From positions 1-58,148 of the forward strand of contig NZ_JABEYA020000021.1 of the NCBI RefSeq assembly GCF_013074385.2: a stretch of 58,148 bases of DNA, written 5' to 3'. Origin of the DNA: Vibrio ostreicida (lineage in GTDB: Bacteria > Pseudomonadota > Gammaproteobacteria > Enterobacterales > Vibrionaceae). Position 1 is the stretch's first letter. The number at the start of each line of letters is the position of its first letter. Shown in pieces: positions 7,940 through 17,249 of the stretch. The notes under the pieces are model-generated. The model did not search any database. It was given only the letters and a program-made list of their open reading frames with translations, and was not told the DNA's origin. The position numbers and the translations under genes were made by a program.

Positions 7940-9139
7940 ATGAATATCTCAAAACTACAGATTTTCTATCTGGCAGCTCTGTCAATGCTTGGTTTCATTG
8001 CAACTGACATGTATTTACCTGCTTTTAAAGCAATGGAAACCAATTTTGCCACTGGCCCAGAACAAATAGCCCTTTCATTGACTGTCTTTCTCATCGGTAT
8101 GGCAATAGGTCAATTACTTTGGGGCCTAGCGTCCGATAAATTTGGTCACCGAAATACTCTGGCTGCTGGTCTTGCCATTTTTACCGCCGCTTCCCTTGGC
8201 ATCGCATTCTGTGATCAAGTCTGGCAGTTGCTCTCCCTCCGTTTTATTCAAGCCTTTGGAGTCTGTGCCCCGGCGGTCATCTGGCAAGCCATGGTAATTA
8301 AGCGCTATCCGAATCATAGCCAGCAGATTTTTTCCACGATCATGCCTTTAGTCGCGCTATCTCCGGCATTGGCCCCGCAATTAGGTGTGCTGCTCGCAGA
8401 CCACTTTGGATGGCAAAGTATCTTTATCACATTAACTCTCATGGGTGTGGTGCTTGTTGCTACAACCATGCGACAAAATAATGAAAAGGTTGAAGAAAAA
8501 CAAACCAGTATTTCCGGTGACATCAAAGCTCTCATGAGTTCACCTAGCTATCTAGGGCATGTTTTGATGTTTGCTTCAGCTTCAGCTGCCTTCTTTGCCT
8601 ACCTAACTGGGATGCCAGAAATCATGGCTCAACTTGGCTATGATGCCAAGGATATTGGCTTAAGCTTTATTCCTCAGACTATCGCTTTTATGGTTGGGGG
8701 TTATTTAGGTAAAGTAGGCATTCGCAGATACGGCGACGGTAAAGTACTTCGTCAATTGATTGGTTTGTTCAGCATCGCTTCTTTACTGATCTTTATTGCA
8801 TCACAGTGGGCACTAACATCAATCTGGCCAATACTTTCTCCCTTCTGCCTCATTGCAATAGCCAACGGCGCTCTTTACCCAATAGTGGTCAATCGAGCGC
8901 TCGCTAGCGCTAAGAACAGCCCAGCAACCGCGGCTGGATTACAAAATAGCCTTCAGATCTGTGTCAGCAGCTTGGCGAGTGCGTTAGTGGCAGCCATGGC
9001 GACGCAAGCACAAACCTTCACCGGTATTGTTATCGCAATTTGCATGGTCGGGCTTTGGGTTGGGTACTTTATTGCTCATCGCCAAGTATCGACACACTTT
9101 ACAGCTCCTGATGACTCTCGCGTTGTAAGTGACGAGTAA
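7940..9139 (+). CDS. punC: MFS transporter, probable purine nucleoside transporter PunC
   Basis: This 399-residue, 12-helix protein belongs to the Bcr/CflA branch of the major facilitator superfamily. Visible marks are the N-terminal GFIATDMYLPAF segment (residues 18-29), typical of this branch, and the loop-2 signature SDKFGHRNTLAAG (65-77). It resembles E. coli YdhC/PunC, and the divergent LysR gene supports that. E. coli PunC has been linked to purine nucleoside uptake, while close relatives export drugs, so direction and substrate are inferred. The ribosome site is GGA six bases before ATG. A strong hairpin follows the stop. Confidence 0.75.
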   Translation: MNISKLQIFYLAALSMLGFIATDMYLPAFKAMETNFATGPEQIALSLTVFLIGMAIGQLLWGLASDKFGHRNTLAAGLAIFTAASLGIAFCDQVWQLLSLRFIQAFGVCAPAVIWQAMVIKRYPNHSQQIFSTIMPLVALSPALAPQLGVLLADHFGWQSIFITLTLMGVVLVATTMRQNNEKVEEKQTSISGDIKALMSSPSYLGHVLMFASASAAFFAYLTGMPEIMAQLGYDAKDIGLSFIPQTIAFMVGGYLGKVGIRRYGDGKVLRQLIGLFSIASLLIFIASQWALTSIWPILSPFCLIAIANGALYPIVVNRALASAKNSPATAAGLQNSLQICVSSLASALVAAMATQAQTFTGIVIAICMVGLWVGYFIAHRQVSTHFTAPDDSRVVSDE

Positions 9140-9140
9140 A

Positions 9141-9172
9141 AAATGGAGCCGTACAACAGTACGGCTCCATTT
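9141..9172. terminator. Bidirectional terminator after punC
   Basis: A perfect 14-bp stem (9141-9154 with 9159-9172, core GGAGCCGTAC/GTACGGCTCC) around an AACA loop sits between convergent punC and the binding-protein gene that ends at 9181. A/T runs flank it on both sides. Confidence 0.88.
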
Positions 9173-9180
9173 CCCACCCT

Positions 9181-9957
9181 TTACATACTTTTTAATCCCC
9201 ACTTTTCCGCAGTTTGATTGAAAAAGCCCTGTGTTTTTTTCAACTCAATCCAGTGATTCAGATAATTAATCCAGATCTGATCATGCTGCGGTAATAACAT
9301 GGCAATCGGCGTAGGTTTGCGTGGTTCTTTGACTGGGACAATAGCCAGTTGCTGAAACTTACTCACCAATGTGGCTGCCTCAACATTGGACGTGACAGAC
9401 ACATCTGCTCGACGAGCTAACAATTCCTGAAAATCGCGAGCAGGCGCTTCAATAACAATATGCCGAGCCGAAGGGAAGAACTCTTTGACCATTTTCTCCT
9501 GAACTGTTCCCAGTGTTGCAGCCACTCTCACTTGAGCATGATTAAAGTCATTCCAGTCGGTAAATTTTGCTAGATCTTTCTTTTGAACGATGGGAACAAA
9601 TGCTAGATAGAAATAGGGCTGGCTGTATCCAGCCACTTTTGCACGAGACATATTCAATGATGCACTACCCGTCATATCATATTTATTGGCGGTAATTCCG
9701 TTAACAAGCGTTTTCCAATCGGTGGCGACGTATTCGACTTTTACGCCAAGATCCTTGGCAAGTTCAGTGGTCACATCAATATCAAATCCGCGGTAACTGT
9801 TCGTTGCCGGATCTTTCATTGTCATTGGATTCCAGTCTCCCGTCGTCCCGACTCTAAGTACACCTGTATTTAAGATGTCTTGAAGTCGGCTTGTTTCAGC
9901 CATCACCTGACCAACTGAAAAAAGGCACACACTCAGTGCCAAGAGAAACGTCTTCAT
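9181..9957 (-). CDS. Periplasmic binding protein resembling cyclohexadienyl dehydratase (PheC-like)
   Basis: A 258-residue secreted protein of the family-3 periplasmic binding fold. A signal peptide ends near VMA-ET (residue 20). The mature N-terminus SRLQDILNTGVLRVGTTGD resembles Pseudomonas PheC, a periplasmic prephenate/arogenate dehydratase that evolved from amino-acid binding proteins. Arg105 (LNMSRAK) matches the carboxylate-binding Arg of the family. The Asp that usually holds the ligand amino group seems to be replaced in VTSNVEA (188-194), while Glu193 is kept where PheC has a glutamate. It could be a solute receptor or an enzyme. It is divergent from an ABC permease, across a 91-bp gap. 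Confidence 0.6.
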   Translation of the reverse strand: MKTFLLALSVCLFSVGQVMAETSRLQDILNTGVLRVGTTGDWNPMTMKDPATNSYRGFDIDVTTELAKDLGVKVEYVATDWKTLVNGITANKYDMTGSASLNMSRAKVAGYSQPYFYLAFVPIVQKKDLAKFTDWNDFNHAQVRVAATLGTVQEKMVKEFFPSARHIVIEAPARDFQELLARRADVSVTSNVEAATLVSKFQQLAIVPVKEPRKPTPIAMLLPQHDQIWINYLNHWIELKKTQGFFNQTAEKWGLKSM

Positions 9958-10048
9958 TTAATCTTCCTTAAAGTTATTACATTGTGGGCGAATTCACTGA
10001 TAACATAGCAGCCACAAACGGAATTTTTTAGCCTATACAAGGTGTAAT

Positions 10049-10789
10049 GTGACTCCTCGTTATTTATTGCTGATCGTAACCTTATTCATAACTGGCTGCT
10101 CAGACTACGAGTGGGGATGGTATGTGTTAGATCCACGAACCGCACAAGGACAAACCAATCTCAAATTTTTGATGGCTGGTTTTCAAGACACCATTGCCGT
10201 ATCTCTGCTCAGTATGATATTTGCAATGATGATCGGACTCTTGGTTGCTTTACCTGCCTTATCAACGCTAAAGTCTCTCAATACCTTAAATCGCCTCTAC
10301 GTCGAAGTTGTAAGATCGGTGCCTTTATTGGTTCTATTACTCTGGGTCTACTACGGAATGCCGACCCTATTCGATATTTCACTCGACTACTTTTGGGCCG
10401 GCGTCATTGCGCTGACGATCGCTGAAAGTGCTTTTATGGCCGAAGTCTTTAGAGGAGGAATTCAAGCCATCAACAAAGGTCAACACGAAGCGGCGGAATC
10501 CTTAGGGCTCACTTATTGGCAAAAGATGCATCTGGTGATCATTCCACAGGCTTTTCGCCAAATACTGCCGCCTTTAGGAAACCAATTTGTTTACATATTA
10601 AAGATGAGTTCACTTGTCAGTGTGATTGGTTTGAGTGACTTGACTCGACGAGCCAACGAGCTGGTGGTAAGTGAATACTTACCACTAGAAATCTACACCT
10701 TTTTAGTCTTGGAATATCTGTTGCTCATATTATTGGTATCACAAGCCGTGCGTTGGTTAGAACGTTACATTGCCATTCCAGACCATTAA
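10049..10789 (+). CDS. Amino-acid-type ABC transporter permease with unusual N-terminus
   Basis: A 246-residue inner-membrane permease of the HisM/GlnP family. The coupling motif EAAESLGLTYWQKMHLVIIPQA (given here as EAAESLG followed by the LVIIPQA segment, about residues 149-172) is intact. The start is GTG at 10049, because the overlapping ATG at 10047 is followed at once by a stop. The N-terminus (MTPRYLLLIVTLFITGCSDYEW) ends in ITGC, which fits a lipoprotein box and is odd for a permease. No ATPase gene is beside it; the only partner is the divergent binding protein. It probably borrows an ATPase from elsewhere. Confidence 0.75.
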   Translation: MTPRYLLLIVTLFITGCSDYEWGWYVLDPRTAQGQTNLKFLMAGFQDTIAVSLLSMIFAMMIGLLVALPALSTLKSLNTLNRLYVEVVRSVPLLVLLLWVYYGMPTLFDISLDYFWAGVIALTIAESAFMAEVFRGGIQAINKGQHEAAESLGLTYWQKMHLVIIPQAFRQILPPLGNQFVYILKMSSLVSVIGLSDLTRRANELVVSEYLPLEIYTFLVLEYLLLILLVSQAVRWLERYIAIPDH

Positions 10790-10793
10790 GACG

Positions 10794-10834
10794 GAACACA
10801 AACACTGGTATTCAGCGCTGTGTTCACGGTTTTA
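10794..10834. terminator. Weak terminator between the permease and glmU
   Basis: GAACACA (10794-10800) pairs with TGTGTTC (10819-10825), and TTTT follows at 10831-10834. It lies between convergent genes. The stem is short with a long, partly paired loop, so this is a tentative call. Confidence 0.4.
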
Positions 10835-10848
10835 TTCTAGTGAAAAAG

Positions 10849-12210
10849 TTACTGTTGCTTAACGGGCCGCTGCCATCCCGAAATTTTCTTTTCTCTGGTG
10901 CGCGTGATGACCAATTCTCCTTTCGCCACATCTTTGGTCAATGTTGTTCCAGCGCCCACTGTTGCGCCATCATCTATCGTCACCGGAGCCACTAATTGGC
11001 TGTCTGAACCAATAAATACATCGTCACCAATGATGGTCTTGAACTTATTGACGCCATCATAGTTACAGGTGATGGTGCCCGCACCAATATTGGTACGCTG
11101 GCCAATCTCAGTATCACCCAGATAAGTCAAATGGTTGGCTTTTGAACCTTCACCAAGGCAAGTATTTTTCATTTCAACAAAATTACCGACATGCGCATCA
11201 TTTCGTAATTCAGCGCCGGGACGTAATCGAGTAAATGGTCCTATGGTACACGCTTCACCGACGGAGGCTCCCTCAATAACACTGTAAGGACGAACAACCG
11301 TGTTATCGTCGATTTCACAATCCTTCAGTACACAGCCAGTACCGATTGTGACATTATCGCCTAACGTAACCTGCCCTTCAATGATAACATTGCTATCAAT
11401 TTCACAATCCATACCACACTGAAGTTCACCGCGCAGATCAAAGCGCGTAGGATCTCGCAACATGACACCTTGGGCTAAAAGTTGCTGTGCCTGCATGGAT
11501 TGAAACGCTCGCTCAAGTCGAGCCAGTTGAACGCGATCATTCACCCCCTCAACTTCGATAGGGGTTGCCGGATGCGCCGTTGCAATAATTCGACCTTCTG
11601 CATGAGCAGCAGCAATAACATCGGTTAAATAGTATTCACCTTGAGCATTATGATTGTTCAAACCAGATAACCACCGCTTCAGATCACCTCCAGTCACGAC
11701 CATCACACCAGTATTAATTTCTTGAATCGCTTTTTGCTCATCTGAGGCGTCTTTTTGTTCCACAATCGCCACGACCGAGCCCTGTTGACGTACGATACGT
11801 CCATAGCCTGATGGGTTATCAAGAACAACGGTCAGCAGGCCAATACCTCCTTCAGGCTGAGCCTCCAGCAAATTCTCCAGAGTTTGCTCAGAGATCAGTG
11901 GAACATCTCCGTAAAGAATGAGAATTTTCTCGTCATCTTGAAAATGTGGAGATGCTTGATCAACAGCATGGCCAGTACCAAGTTGTTTGGCCTGTAGGAC
12001 CCAATTGACCCCTTCTCCAGCCAACTCCGCCTGCATTTGGTCGCCGCCATGACCAAAAACCAAATGTATATTCTGTACTCCCAAACTTTGACAGGTATCG
12101 ATAACATGCTTGGCCATGGGTTTACCTGCCAATGTATGCAGTACTTTGGGTTTATTTGAATACATGCGGGTTCCTTTACCCGCAGCGAGGACCACCGCGC
12201 TAAATTTCAT
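10849..12210 (-). CDS. glmU: Bifunctional N-acetylglucosamine-1-phosphate uridyltransferase / glucosamine-1-phosphate acetyltransferase
   Basis: GlmU makes UDP-GlcNAc for peptidoglycan and LPS: the C-terminal domain acetylates glucosamine-1-phosphate and the N-terminal domain transfers UMP. The 453 residues include the pyrophosphorylase signature LAAGKGTRMYSNKPK (8-22) and, from about residue 250, a run of hexapeptide repeats forming the left-handed beta-helix. NLVGNFVEMKN-like and HLTYLGD segments of the acetyltransferase site are present. As in many gammaproteobacteria it lies downstream of the atp operon, but a terminator-like hairpin at 12309-12332 separates them. Confidence 0.96.
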   Translation of the reverse strand: MKFSAVVLAAGKGTRMYSNKPKVLHTLAGKPMAKHVIDTCQSLGVQNIHLVFGHGGDQMQAELAGEGVNWVLQAKQLGTGHAVDQASPHFQDDEKILILYGDVPLISEQTLENLLEAQPEGGIGLLTVVLDNPSGYGRIVRQQGSVVAIVEQKDASDEQKAIQEINTGVMVVTGGDLKRWLSGLNNHNAQGEYYLTDVIAAAHAEGRIIATAHPATPIEVEGVNDRVQLARLERAFQSMQAQQLLAQGVMLRDPTRFDLRGELQCGMDCEIDSNVIIEGQVTLGDNVTIGTGCVLKDCEIDDNTVVRPYSVIEGASVGEACTIGPFTRLRPGAELRNDAHVGNFVEMKNTCLGEGSKANHLTYLGDTEIGQRTNIGAGTITCNYDGVNKFKTIIGDDVFIGSDSQLVAPVTIDDGATVGAGTTLTKDVAKGELVITRTREKKISGWQRPVKQQ

Positions 12211-12308
12211 CTAATAACCTACTAATGGTATTTTTCATTGAGGGCTATTTTAGACACTAATTGTTAATTAGTTAATCGATTCAGAAATTTTCTGTCGTAA
12301 AAAAGCAA

Positions 12309-12332
12309 AAAGGCGGTCGTAAGACCGCCTTT
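12309..12332 (-). terminator. Terminator of the atp operon
   Basis: AAAGGCGGTC and GACCGCCTTT form a 10-bp stem with a GTAA loop, 26 nt past the atpC stop. T-rich sequence follows on the minus strand. It would end the atp transcript before glmU. Confidence 0.82.
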
Positions 12333-12357
12333 ATCTTTAAAGAAACATCGATTTTAA

Positions 12358-12780
12358 TTAACGGTGTTTCTTTGTCAGCTCGATTACACGTAGCTGAGCA
12401 ATGGCTTTCGCAAGCTCACTGGCCGCTTGAGCGAAGTCCATATCGCCGTGCTGATTCTGAATACTTTCCTCAGCGCGACGCTTGGCTTCTTCTGCCTTCG
12501 CTGCGTCTAGTTCTTCACCACGGATAGCGGTATCTGCCAGCACTGTTGCTGTACCTGGCTGAACTTCTACCATACCACCAGAAACGTATATGATTTCTTC
12601 GTGGCCGTGCTGTTTCACAATACGCACCATACCAGGCTTGATAGCGGTCAGTAACGGAGTGTGACCATGGAAAATACCAAGCTCACCCTCGCTACCGGTC
12701 ACCTGAAACGTTTCAACGCGTCCTGAGAACAGTTTTTTCTCCGCGCTAACCACGTCTAGGTGAAAGGTTATTGGTGCCAT
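12358..12780 (-). CDS. atpC: ATP synthase F1 subunit epsilon
   Basis: The epsilon subunit is part of the central stalk and restrains ATP hydrolysis. The 140-residue protein has an N-terminal beta-sandwich (FHLDVVSAEKKLFSG, and GELGIFHGHTPLLTAI near 31-46) and a C-terminal helical hairpin rich in Ala, Glu and Lys. The length matches the E. coli subunit (139). It is the last gene of the nine-gene atp operon, 18 nt after atpD, and is followed by a terminator hairpin. Confidence 0.96.
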   Translation of the reverse strand: MAPITFHLDVVSAEKKLFSGRVETFQVTGSEGELGIFHGHTPLLTAIKPGMVRIVKQHGHEEIIYVSGGMVEVQPGTATVLADTAIRGEELDAAKAEEAKRRAEESIQNQHGDMDFAQAASELAKAIAQLRVIELTKKHR

Positions 12781-12798
12781 ATCGCCTCCTAGTTAGCC

Positions 12799-14202
12799 TT
12801 ATAGCTTCTTCGCATTCTCAATAGCTTCGTCGATTGCACCACAGTACATGAACGCTTGCTCTGGAACGTCATCGTAATCACCAGCTAATAGACCTTTGAA
12901 GCCACGCAGTGTCTCTTTAAGAGGTACGTAGACACCAGGGTCACCAGTAAATACTTCCGCTACGTGATAAGGCTGAGTCAAGAAGCGCTCAATCTTACGT
13001 GCACGAGATACAACTTGCTTATCTCTCTCAGAAAGCTCATCCATACCTAGAATAGCGATGATGTCTTTCAGCTCTTTATAGCGTTGCAGTGTCTGCTGAA
13101 CACCACGAGCTGTGTCGTAGTGATCTTGACCAACAACAAGAGGGTCAAGCTGACGAGACGTCGAATCTAACGGGTCAATTGCTGGGTATAAACCCATGGC
13201 TGCAATATTACGGTTAAGTACAACCGTTGCATCCAAGTGAGCAAAAGTGGTTGCTGGAGACGGGTCAGTCAAGTCATCTGCTGGTACATATACCGCCTGT
13301 ACAGACGTGATAGAACCTGCTTTAGTTGACGTGATACGCTCTTGAAGTACACCCATCTCTTCTGCAAGTGTAGGCTGGTAGCCCACTGCTGAAGGCATAC
13401 GACCTAGAAGTGCTGAAACCTCTGTCCCTGCTAGGGTGTAACGGTAGATGTTATCTACGAACAATAGAACGTCACGACCTTCGTCACGGAAACGCTCTGC
13501 CATCGTCAGGCCAGTCAATGCAACACGTAAACGGTTACCTGGTGGCTCGTTCATCTGACCGTAAACCATTGCTACTTTAGATTCTTCTGGCTTCTCAACG
13601 TTGACAACGCCCGCTTCCTGCATCTCAAAGTAGAAATCGTTACCCTCACGAGTACGCTCACCTACACCTGCGAATACTGAAAGACCTGAGTGCTGTAGTG
13701 CGATGTTGTTGATAAGCTCCATCATGTTAACGGTCTTACCTACACCTGCACCACCGAATAGACCGATTTTACCACCCTTAGCGAATGGACAAACCAAGTC
13801 GATTACTTTAACGCCAGTTTCTAGTAGAGCAGTTTCGTTCGATTGCTCTTCGTAGCTTGGTGCTTCTCGGTGAATAGAGTAAGTCTCTTCTGCACCGATT
13901 TCACCACACTCATCAATCGCATCACCAAGTACATTCATGATACGACCAAGGGTCTTAGTACCTACCGGTACCGAAATTGGAGCGCCAGTGTTTACAACTT
14001 CAACTCCACGACGTAAACCATCAGAGCTACCCATTACGATACAACGAACTACGCCACCGCCTAGTTGTTGCTGAACTTCAAGAACGAGACGTTCTTTTGA
14101 GTCCGTAACGTTTAGAGCGTCATATACACTAGGTACTTCGCTCTGTGGGAACTCTACGTCGACTACCGCACCGATGATCTGTACGATCTTACCTGTAGCC
14201 AT
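12799..14202 (-). CDS. atpD: ATP synthase F1 subunit beta
   Basis: The catalytic subunit of F1, which makes or hydrolyses ATP at three sites of the alpha3beta3 ring. The 467-residue protein carries the Walker A motif GGAGVGKT at 150-157, the catalytic-region GERTREGNDFY near 181, and the DELSERDKQ segment that contacts the gamma stalk. It sits between atpG (35 nt) and atpC (18 nt) in the operon. It appears complete and typical. Confidence 0.98.
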   Translation of the reverse strand: MATGKIVQIIGAVVDVEFPQSEVPSVYDALNVTDSKERLVLEVQQQLGGGVVRCIVMGSSDGLRRGVEVVNTGAPISVPVGTKTLGRIMNVLGDAIDECGEIGAEETYSIHREAPSYEEQSNETALLETGVKVIDLVCPFAKGGKIGLFGGAGVGKTVNMMELINNIALQHSGLSVFAGVGERTREGNDFYFEMQEAGVVNVEKPEESKVAMVYGQMNEPPGNRLRVALTGLTMAERFRDEGRDVLLFVDNIYRYTLAGTEVSALLGRMPSAVGYQPTLAEEMGVLQERITSTKAGSITSVQAVYVPADDLTDPSPATTFAHLDATVVLNRNIAAMGLYPAIDPLDSTSRQLDPLVVGQDHYDTARGVQQTLQRYKELKDIIAILGMDELSERDKQVVSRARKIERFLTQPYHVAEVFTGDPGVYVPLKETLRGFKGLLAGDYDDVPEQAFMYCGAIDEAIENAKKL

Positions 14203-14237
14203 CGTTAATCCTCTAAACTATTTCGTTTTACCTAAGC

Positions 14238-15104
14238 CTAAACCGCTGCAGCACCTGACACGATTTCTGATAGTTCTTGTGTAATCGCAGCCTGACGGGC
14301 TTTGTTGTACACAAGTTCTAGGTCATCAATCAGGTCGCTAGCGTTGTCAGTTGCAGCTTTCATCGCAATCATTCGAGCCGCTTGCTCACAAGCAAGGTTC
14401 TCGACAACACCTTGATAAACCTGAGACTCCACGTAACGCACGAGTAGTGCGTCCAGCAGAGGTTGTGGCTCAGGCTCATAGATGTAATCCCATGAGTGCT
14501 CACGCTGCATTTCTTCGCTATCTGATTTAGGCAAAGGTAGCAATTGATCGATCGTTGGTTCTTGAACCATGGTGTTCATAAACTTATTAAACACAACATA
14601 CAGACGGTCCAATTCACCTTCATCGTATTTCTTCAGCATAACGCTTACAGAACCGATTAGGTTTTCAAGGCTTGGGCTATCGCCCAGACCAGAAACCTGA
14701 GCCGCTACTTTCGCGCCACTGTTATTGAAAAAGGCTGTCGCTTTTGACCCAATGAGAGCCAATTCAACGTCAACACCTTTTTGTTTCCATGCCTGCATAT
14801 CGGTTAAGGCTTTTTTGAACACATTAATGTTCAAACCACCACACAGGCCTCGGTCTGTAGAAACGATGATGTAACCAACTCGCTTTGCTTCACGCTCTTC
14901 TAGGTATGGATGACGATACTCTAGGTTTGCGTTTGCTACGTGACCGATCACTTTACGCATTGTTTCAGCGTATGGACGAGAAGCTTCCATTGCATCTTGA
15001 GAACGACGCATTTTTGAAGCTGCTACCATTTCCATCGCTTTCGTAATTTTCTGCGTGCTTTTAACACTACCGATTTTATTACGTATCTCTTTTGCGCCGG
15101 CCAT
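14238..15104 (-). CDS. atpG: ATP synthase F1 subunit gamma
   Basis: The gamma subunit is the rotating central shaft that couples proton flow to ATP synthesis. The 288-residue protein begins with the conserved helix MAGAKEIRNKIGSVKSTQKIT, given here in short as MAGAKEIRNKIGSVK (residues 1-15), and ends with the matching C-terminal helix (about 215-285) that forms the coiled coil. DRGLCGGLN near residue 84 is the family signature. It is 43 nt downstream of atpA and 35 nt upstream of atpD. Confidence 0.97.
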   Translation of the reverse strand: MAGAKEIRNKIGSVKSTQKITKAMEMVAASKMRRSQDAMEASRPYAETMRKVIGHVANANLEYRHPYLEEREAKRVGYIIVSTDRGLCGGLNINVFKKALTDMQAWKQKGVDVELALIGSKATAFFNNSGAKVAAQVSGLGDSPSLENLIGSVSVMLKKYDEGELDRLYVVFNKFMNTMVQEPTIDQLLPLPKSDSEEMQREHSWDYIYEPEPQPLLDALLVRYVESQVYQGVVENLACEQAARMIAMKAATDNASDLIDDLELVYNKARQAAITQELSEIVSGAAAV

Positions 15105-15147
15105 CGTTACTCTCCATTAGTTGGTGACAGTGACTGTCACCGACCTA

Positions 15148-16689
15148 TTACCAAGTTTGGGTTGCTTTGAAATCGTCAGTCAGTTTTTTAAGCTGAGCTT
15201 CAACTTCATCATTGTAAGCACCCGTCTTGTCGATCTCAGCTGCAAAATCAGCATATTGACCACGAGCATACGATAGTAGAGCCGCTTCGAAATCGAGCAG
15301 TTTGTTCAATTCAACATCTGCCAGATAGCCACGTTCAGCAGCGAAAATAACCAGTGCTTGGTCAAAAACAGACATTGGAGCGTATTGCTTCTGCTTCATA
15401 AGTTCTGTCACTTTTTGACCATGGTCTAGCTGCTTCTTCGTCGCTTCATCAAGATCAGATGAGAACTGTGCAAATGCAGCAAGTTCACGATACTGAGCCA
15501 GTGCAGTACGAATACCACCAGATAGCTTCTTGATAATTTTCGTCTGCGCAGAACCACCTACACGAGATACCGAAATACCTGGGTCAACCGCTGGGCGAAC
15601 ACCTGCATTAAATAGCTCAGTTTGTAGGAAGATCTGACCGTCGGTAATCGAAATTACGTTGGTCGGTACGAATGCTGAAACATCACCAGCTTGAGTTTCA
15701 ATGATAGGTAAAGCCGTTAAAGAACCCGTCTTACCTTTCACTTCTCCCTTCGTGAATTTTTCCACATACTCTTCGCTTACTCGAGCTGCACGCTCCAGTA
15801 GACGTGAGTGAAGATAGAAAACATCACCAGGGAATGCTTCACGGCCCGGAGGACGCTTCAATAGCAGAGAGATTTGACGATAAGCAACAGCTTGCTTAGA
15901 TAGATCATCATAAACAATCAGTGCATCTTCACCACGATCGCGGAAGTATTCACCCATCGCACAACCCGCATAAGGCGCCAAGTATTGTAGCGCTGCAGAT
16001 TCAGAAGCAGAGGCAACAACGACAACAGTATTTGCCAATGCACCATGCTCTTCAAGTTTGCGAACCACGTTAGCAATAGTCGAAGCTTTCTGACCAATGG
16101 CAACATAGATTGAGAAAATACCAGAATCTTTCTGGTTGATAATCGCATCGATCGCCATCGCTGTTTTACCAGTTTGACGGTCTCCGATCACAAGTTCACG
16201 CTGACCACGACCGATTGGGATCATTGAGTCGACTGATTTGTAACCAGTTTGCACGGGTTGATCTACCGACTTACGGTCGATTACACCCGGTGCAATGACT
16301 TCTACAGGCGAAGACAGTTTCGCATCAATTGGACCCTTACCATCGATAGGCTCACCTAGTGTGTTAACAACACGACCAAGCATTTCAGGACCAACAGGCA
16401 CTTCTAAAATACGACCTGTACCTGTTACTTTCATGCCTTCCCTAAGGTTGGCATATGGGCCCATTACTACGGCACCAACCGAGTCACGCTCAAGGTTAAG
16501 TGCTAACGCATAACGGCCACCCGGTAATTCAATCATTTCACCTTGCATCACGTCCGCTAGGCCGTGAATGCGGATGATACCATCGCTTACCGATACGATA
16601 GTACCTTCGTTGCGAGCTTCACTAACAACCTCGAATGACTCGATACGTTGTTTGATTAGATCACTAATTTCAGTGGAATTAAGTTGCAT
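15148..16689 (-). CDS. atpA: ATP synthase F1 subunit alpha
   Basis: The alpha subunit holds the non-catalytic nucleotide sites of the alpha3beta3 ring. The 513-residue protein matches the E. coli length exactly and has the P-loop GDRQTGKT at 169-176 and the signature PAVDPGISVSRVGG with the arginine that completes the catalytic site (near 365-378). It follows atpH by 12 nt and precedes atpG by 43 nt. Nothing unusual is seen. Confidence 0.98.
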   Translation of the reverse strand: MQLNSTEISDLIKQRIESFEVVSEARNEGTIVSVSDGIIRIHGLADVMQGEMIELPGGRYALALNLERDSVGAVVMGPYANLREGMKVTGTGRILEVPVGPEMLGRVVNTLGEPIDGKGPIDAKLSSPVEVIAPGVIDRKSVDQPVQTGYKSVDSMIPIGRGQRELVIGDRQTGKTAMAIDAIINQKDSGIFSIYVAIGQKASTIANVVRKLEEHGALANTVVVVASASESAALQYLAPYAGCAMGEYFRDRGEDALIVYDDLSKQAVAYRQISLLLKRPPGREAFPGDVFYLHSRLLERAARVSEEYVEKFTKGEVKGKTGSLTALPIIETQAGDVSAFVPTNVISITDGQIFLQTELFNAGVRPAVDPGISVSRVGGSAQTKIIKKLSGGIRTALAQYRELAAFAQFSSDLDEATKKQLDHGQKVTELMKQKQYAPMSVFDQALVIFAAERGYLADVELNKLLDFEAALLSYARGQYADFAAEIDKTGAYNDEVEAQLKKLTDDFKATQTW

Positions 16690-16701
16690 GCTCCATCCCC
16701 A

Positions 16702-17235
16702 TTAAGACTGCAATGCATCGCTCAGGCGGCTCAAACGACCACGCGCTGAATCATCGATGACTAGGTCTCCGGCTCGAATAATTACCCCACCAAGTAGGGT
16801 CTCATCTACACTGCAATTCAGCTTGACTTTACGCTTTAGGCGTATTTCAAGTTTGCTGCTGATATTTGCAAGTTGTTCATTAGAAAGACTCGTCGCTGAA
16901 ATGACTTCAACATCGACTTCTTTCTCATGCTCTTTTTTAAGAGCAAAGAACTGTTCACAGACATCAGGAAGGGCCGTTAAACGACCATTCTCAGCCATCA
17001 CCTTCAGAAGGTTTTGACCGTTGGCATTAACTTGATCACCACAAACTGCAACAAATATTTCAGCCAATCTCTCGGCAGAAACAGAACCAGTTAAAAGTTC
17101 TTTCATTTGTTCGTTTTTGGCGACTTCAGCAGAAAAAGACAACATATGACCCCATTGGTCAAGTTGGTCTTTATCCACCGCAAAATCAAAAGCTGCTTTA
17201 GCATAGGGGCGTGCGATAGTTGTCAAATCAGACAT
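16702..17235 (-). CDS. atpH: ATP synthase F1 subunit delta
   Basis: The delta subunit ties the top of the F1 head to the peripheral b-subunit stalk. The 177-residue length equals that of E. coli. The N-terminal helical domain starts with IARPYAKAAFDFA (7-19), the family signature, and the C-terminal LLGGVIIRAGDLVIDDSARGRL is the usual membrane-proximal region (named here by its core GGVIIRAGD and DSARGRL). It lies between atpF (14 nt) and atpA (12 nt). Confidence 0.96.
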   Translation of the reverse strand: MSDLTTIARPYAKAAFDFAVDKDQLDQWGHMLSFSAEVAKNEQMKELLTGSVSAERLAEIFVAVCGDQVNANGQNLLKVMAENGRLTALPDVCEQFFALKKEHEKEVDVEVISATSLSNEQLANISSKLEIRLKRKVKLNCSVDETLLGGVIIRAGDLVIDDSARGRLSRLSDALQS

Positions 17236-17249
17236 ATGCGCCCCCAGAC

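Noticed and set aside
10047..10052. ATG at 10047 as the permease start
   Set aside because: It is followed at once by TGA. The GTG at 10049 is in the permease frame.
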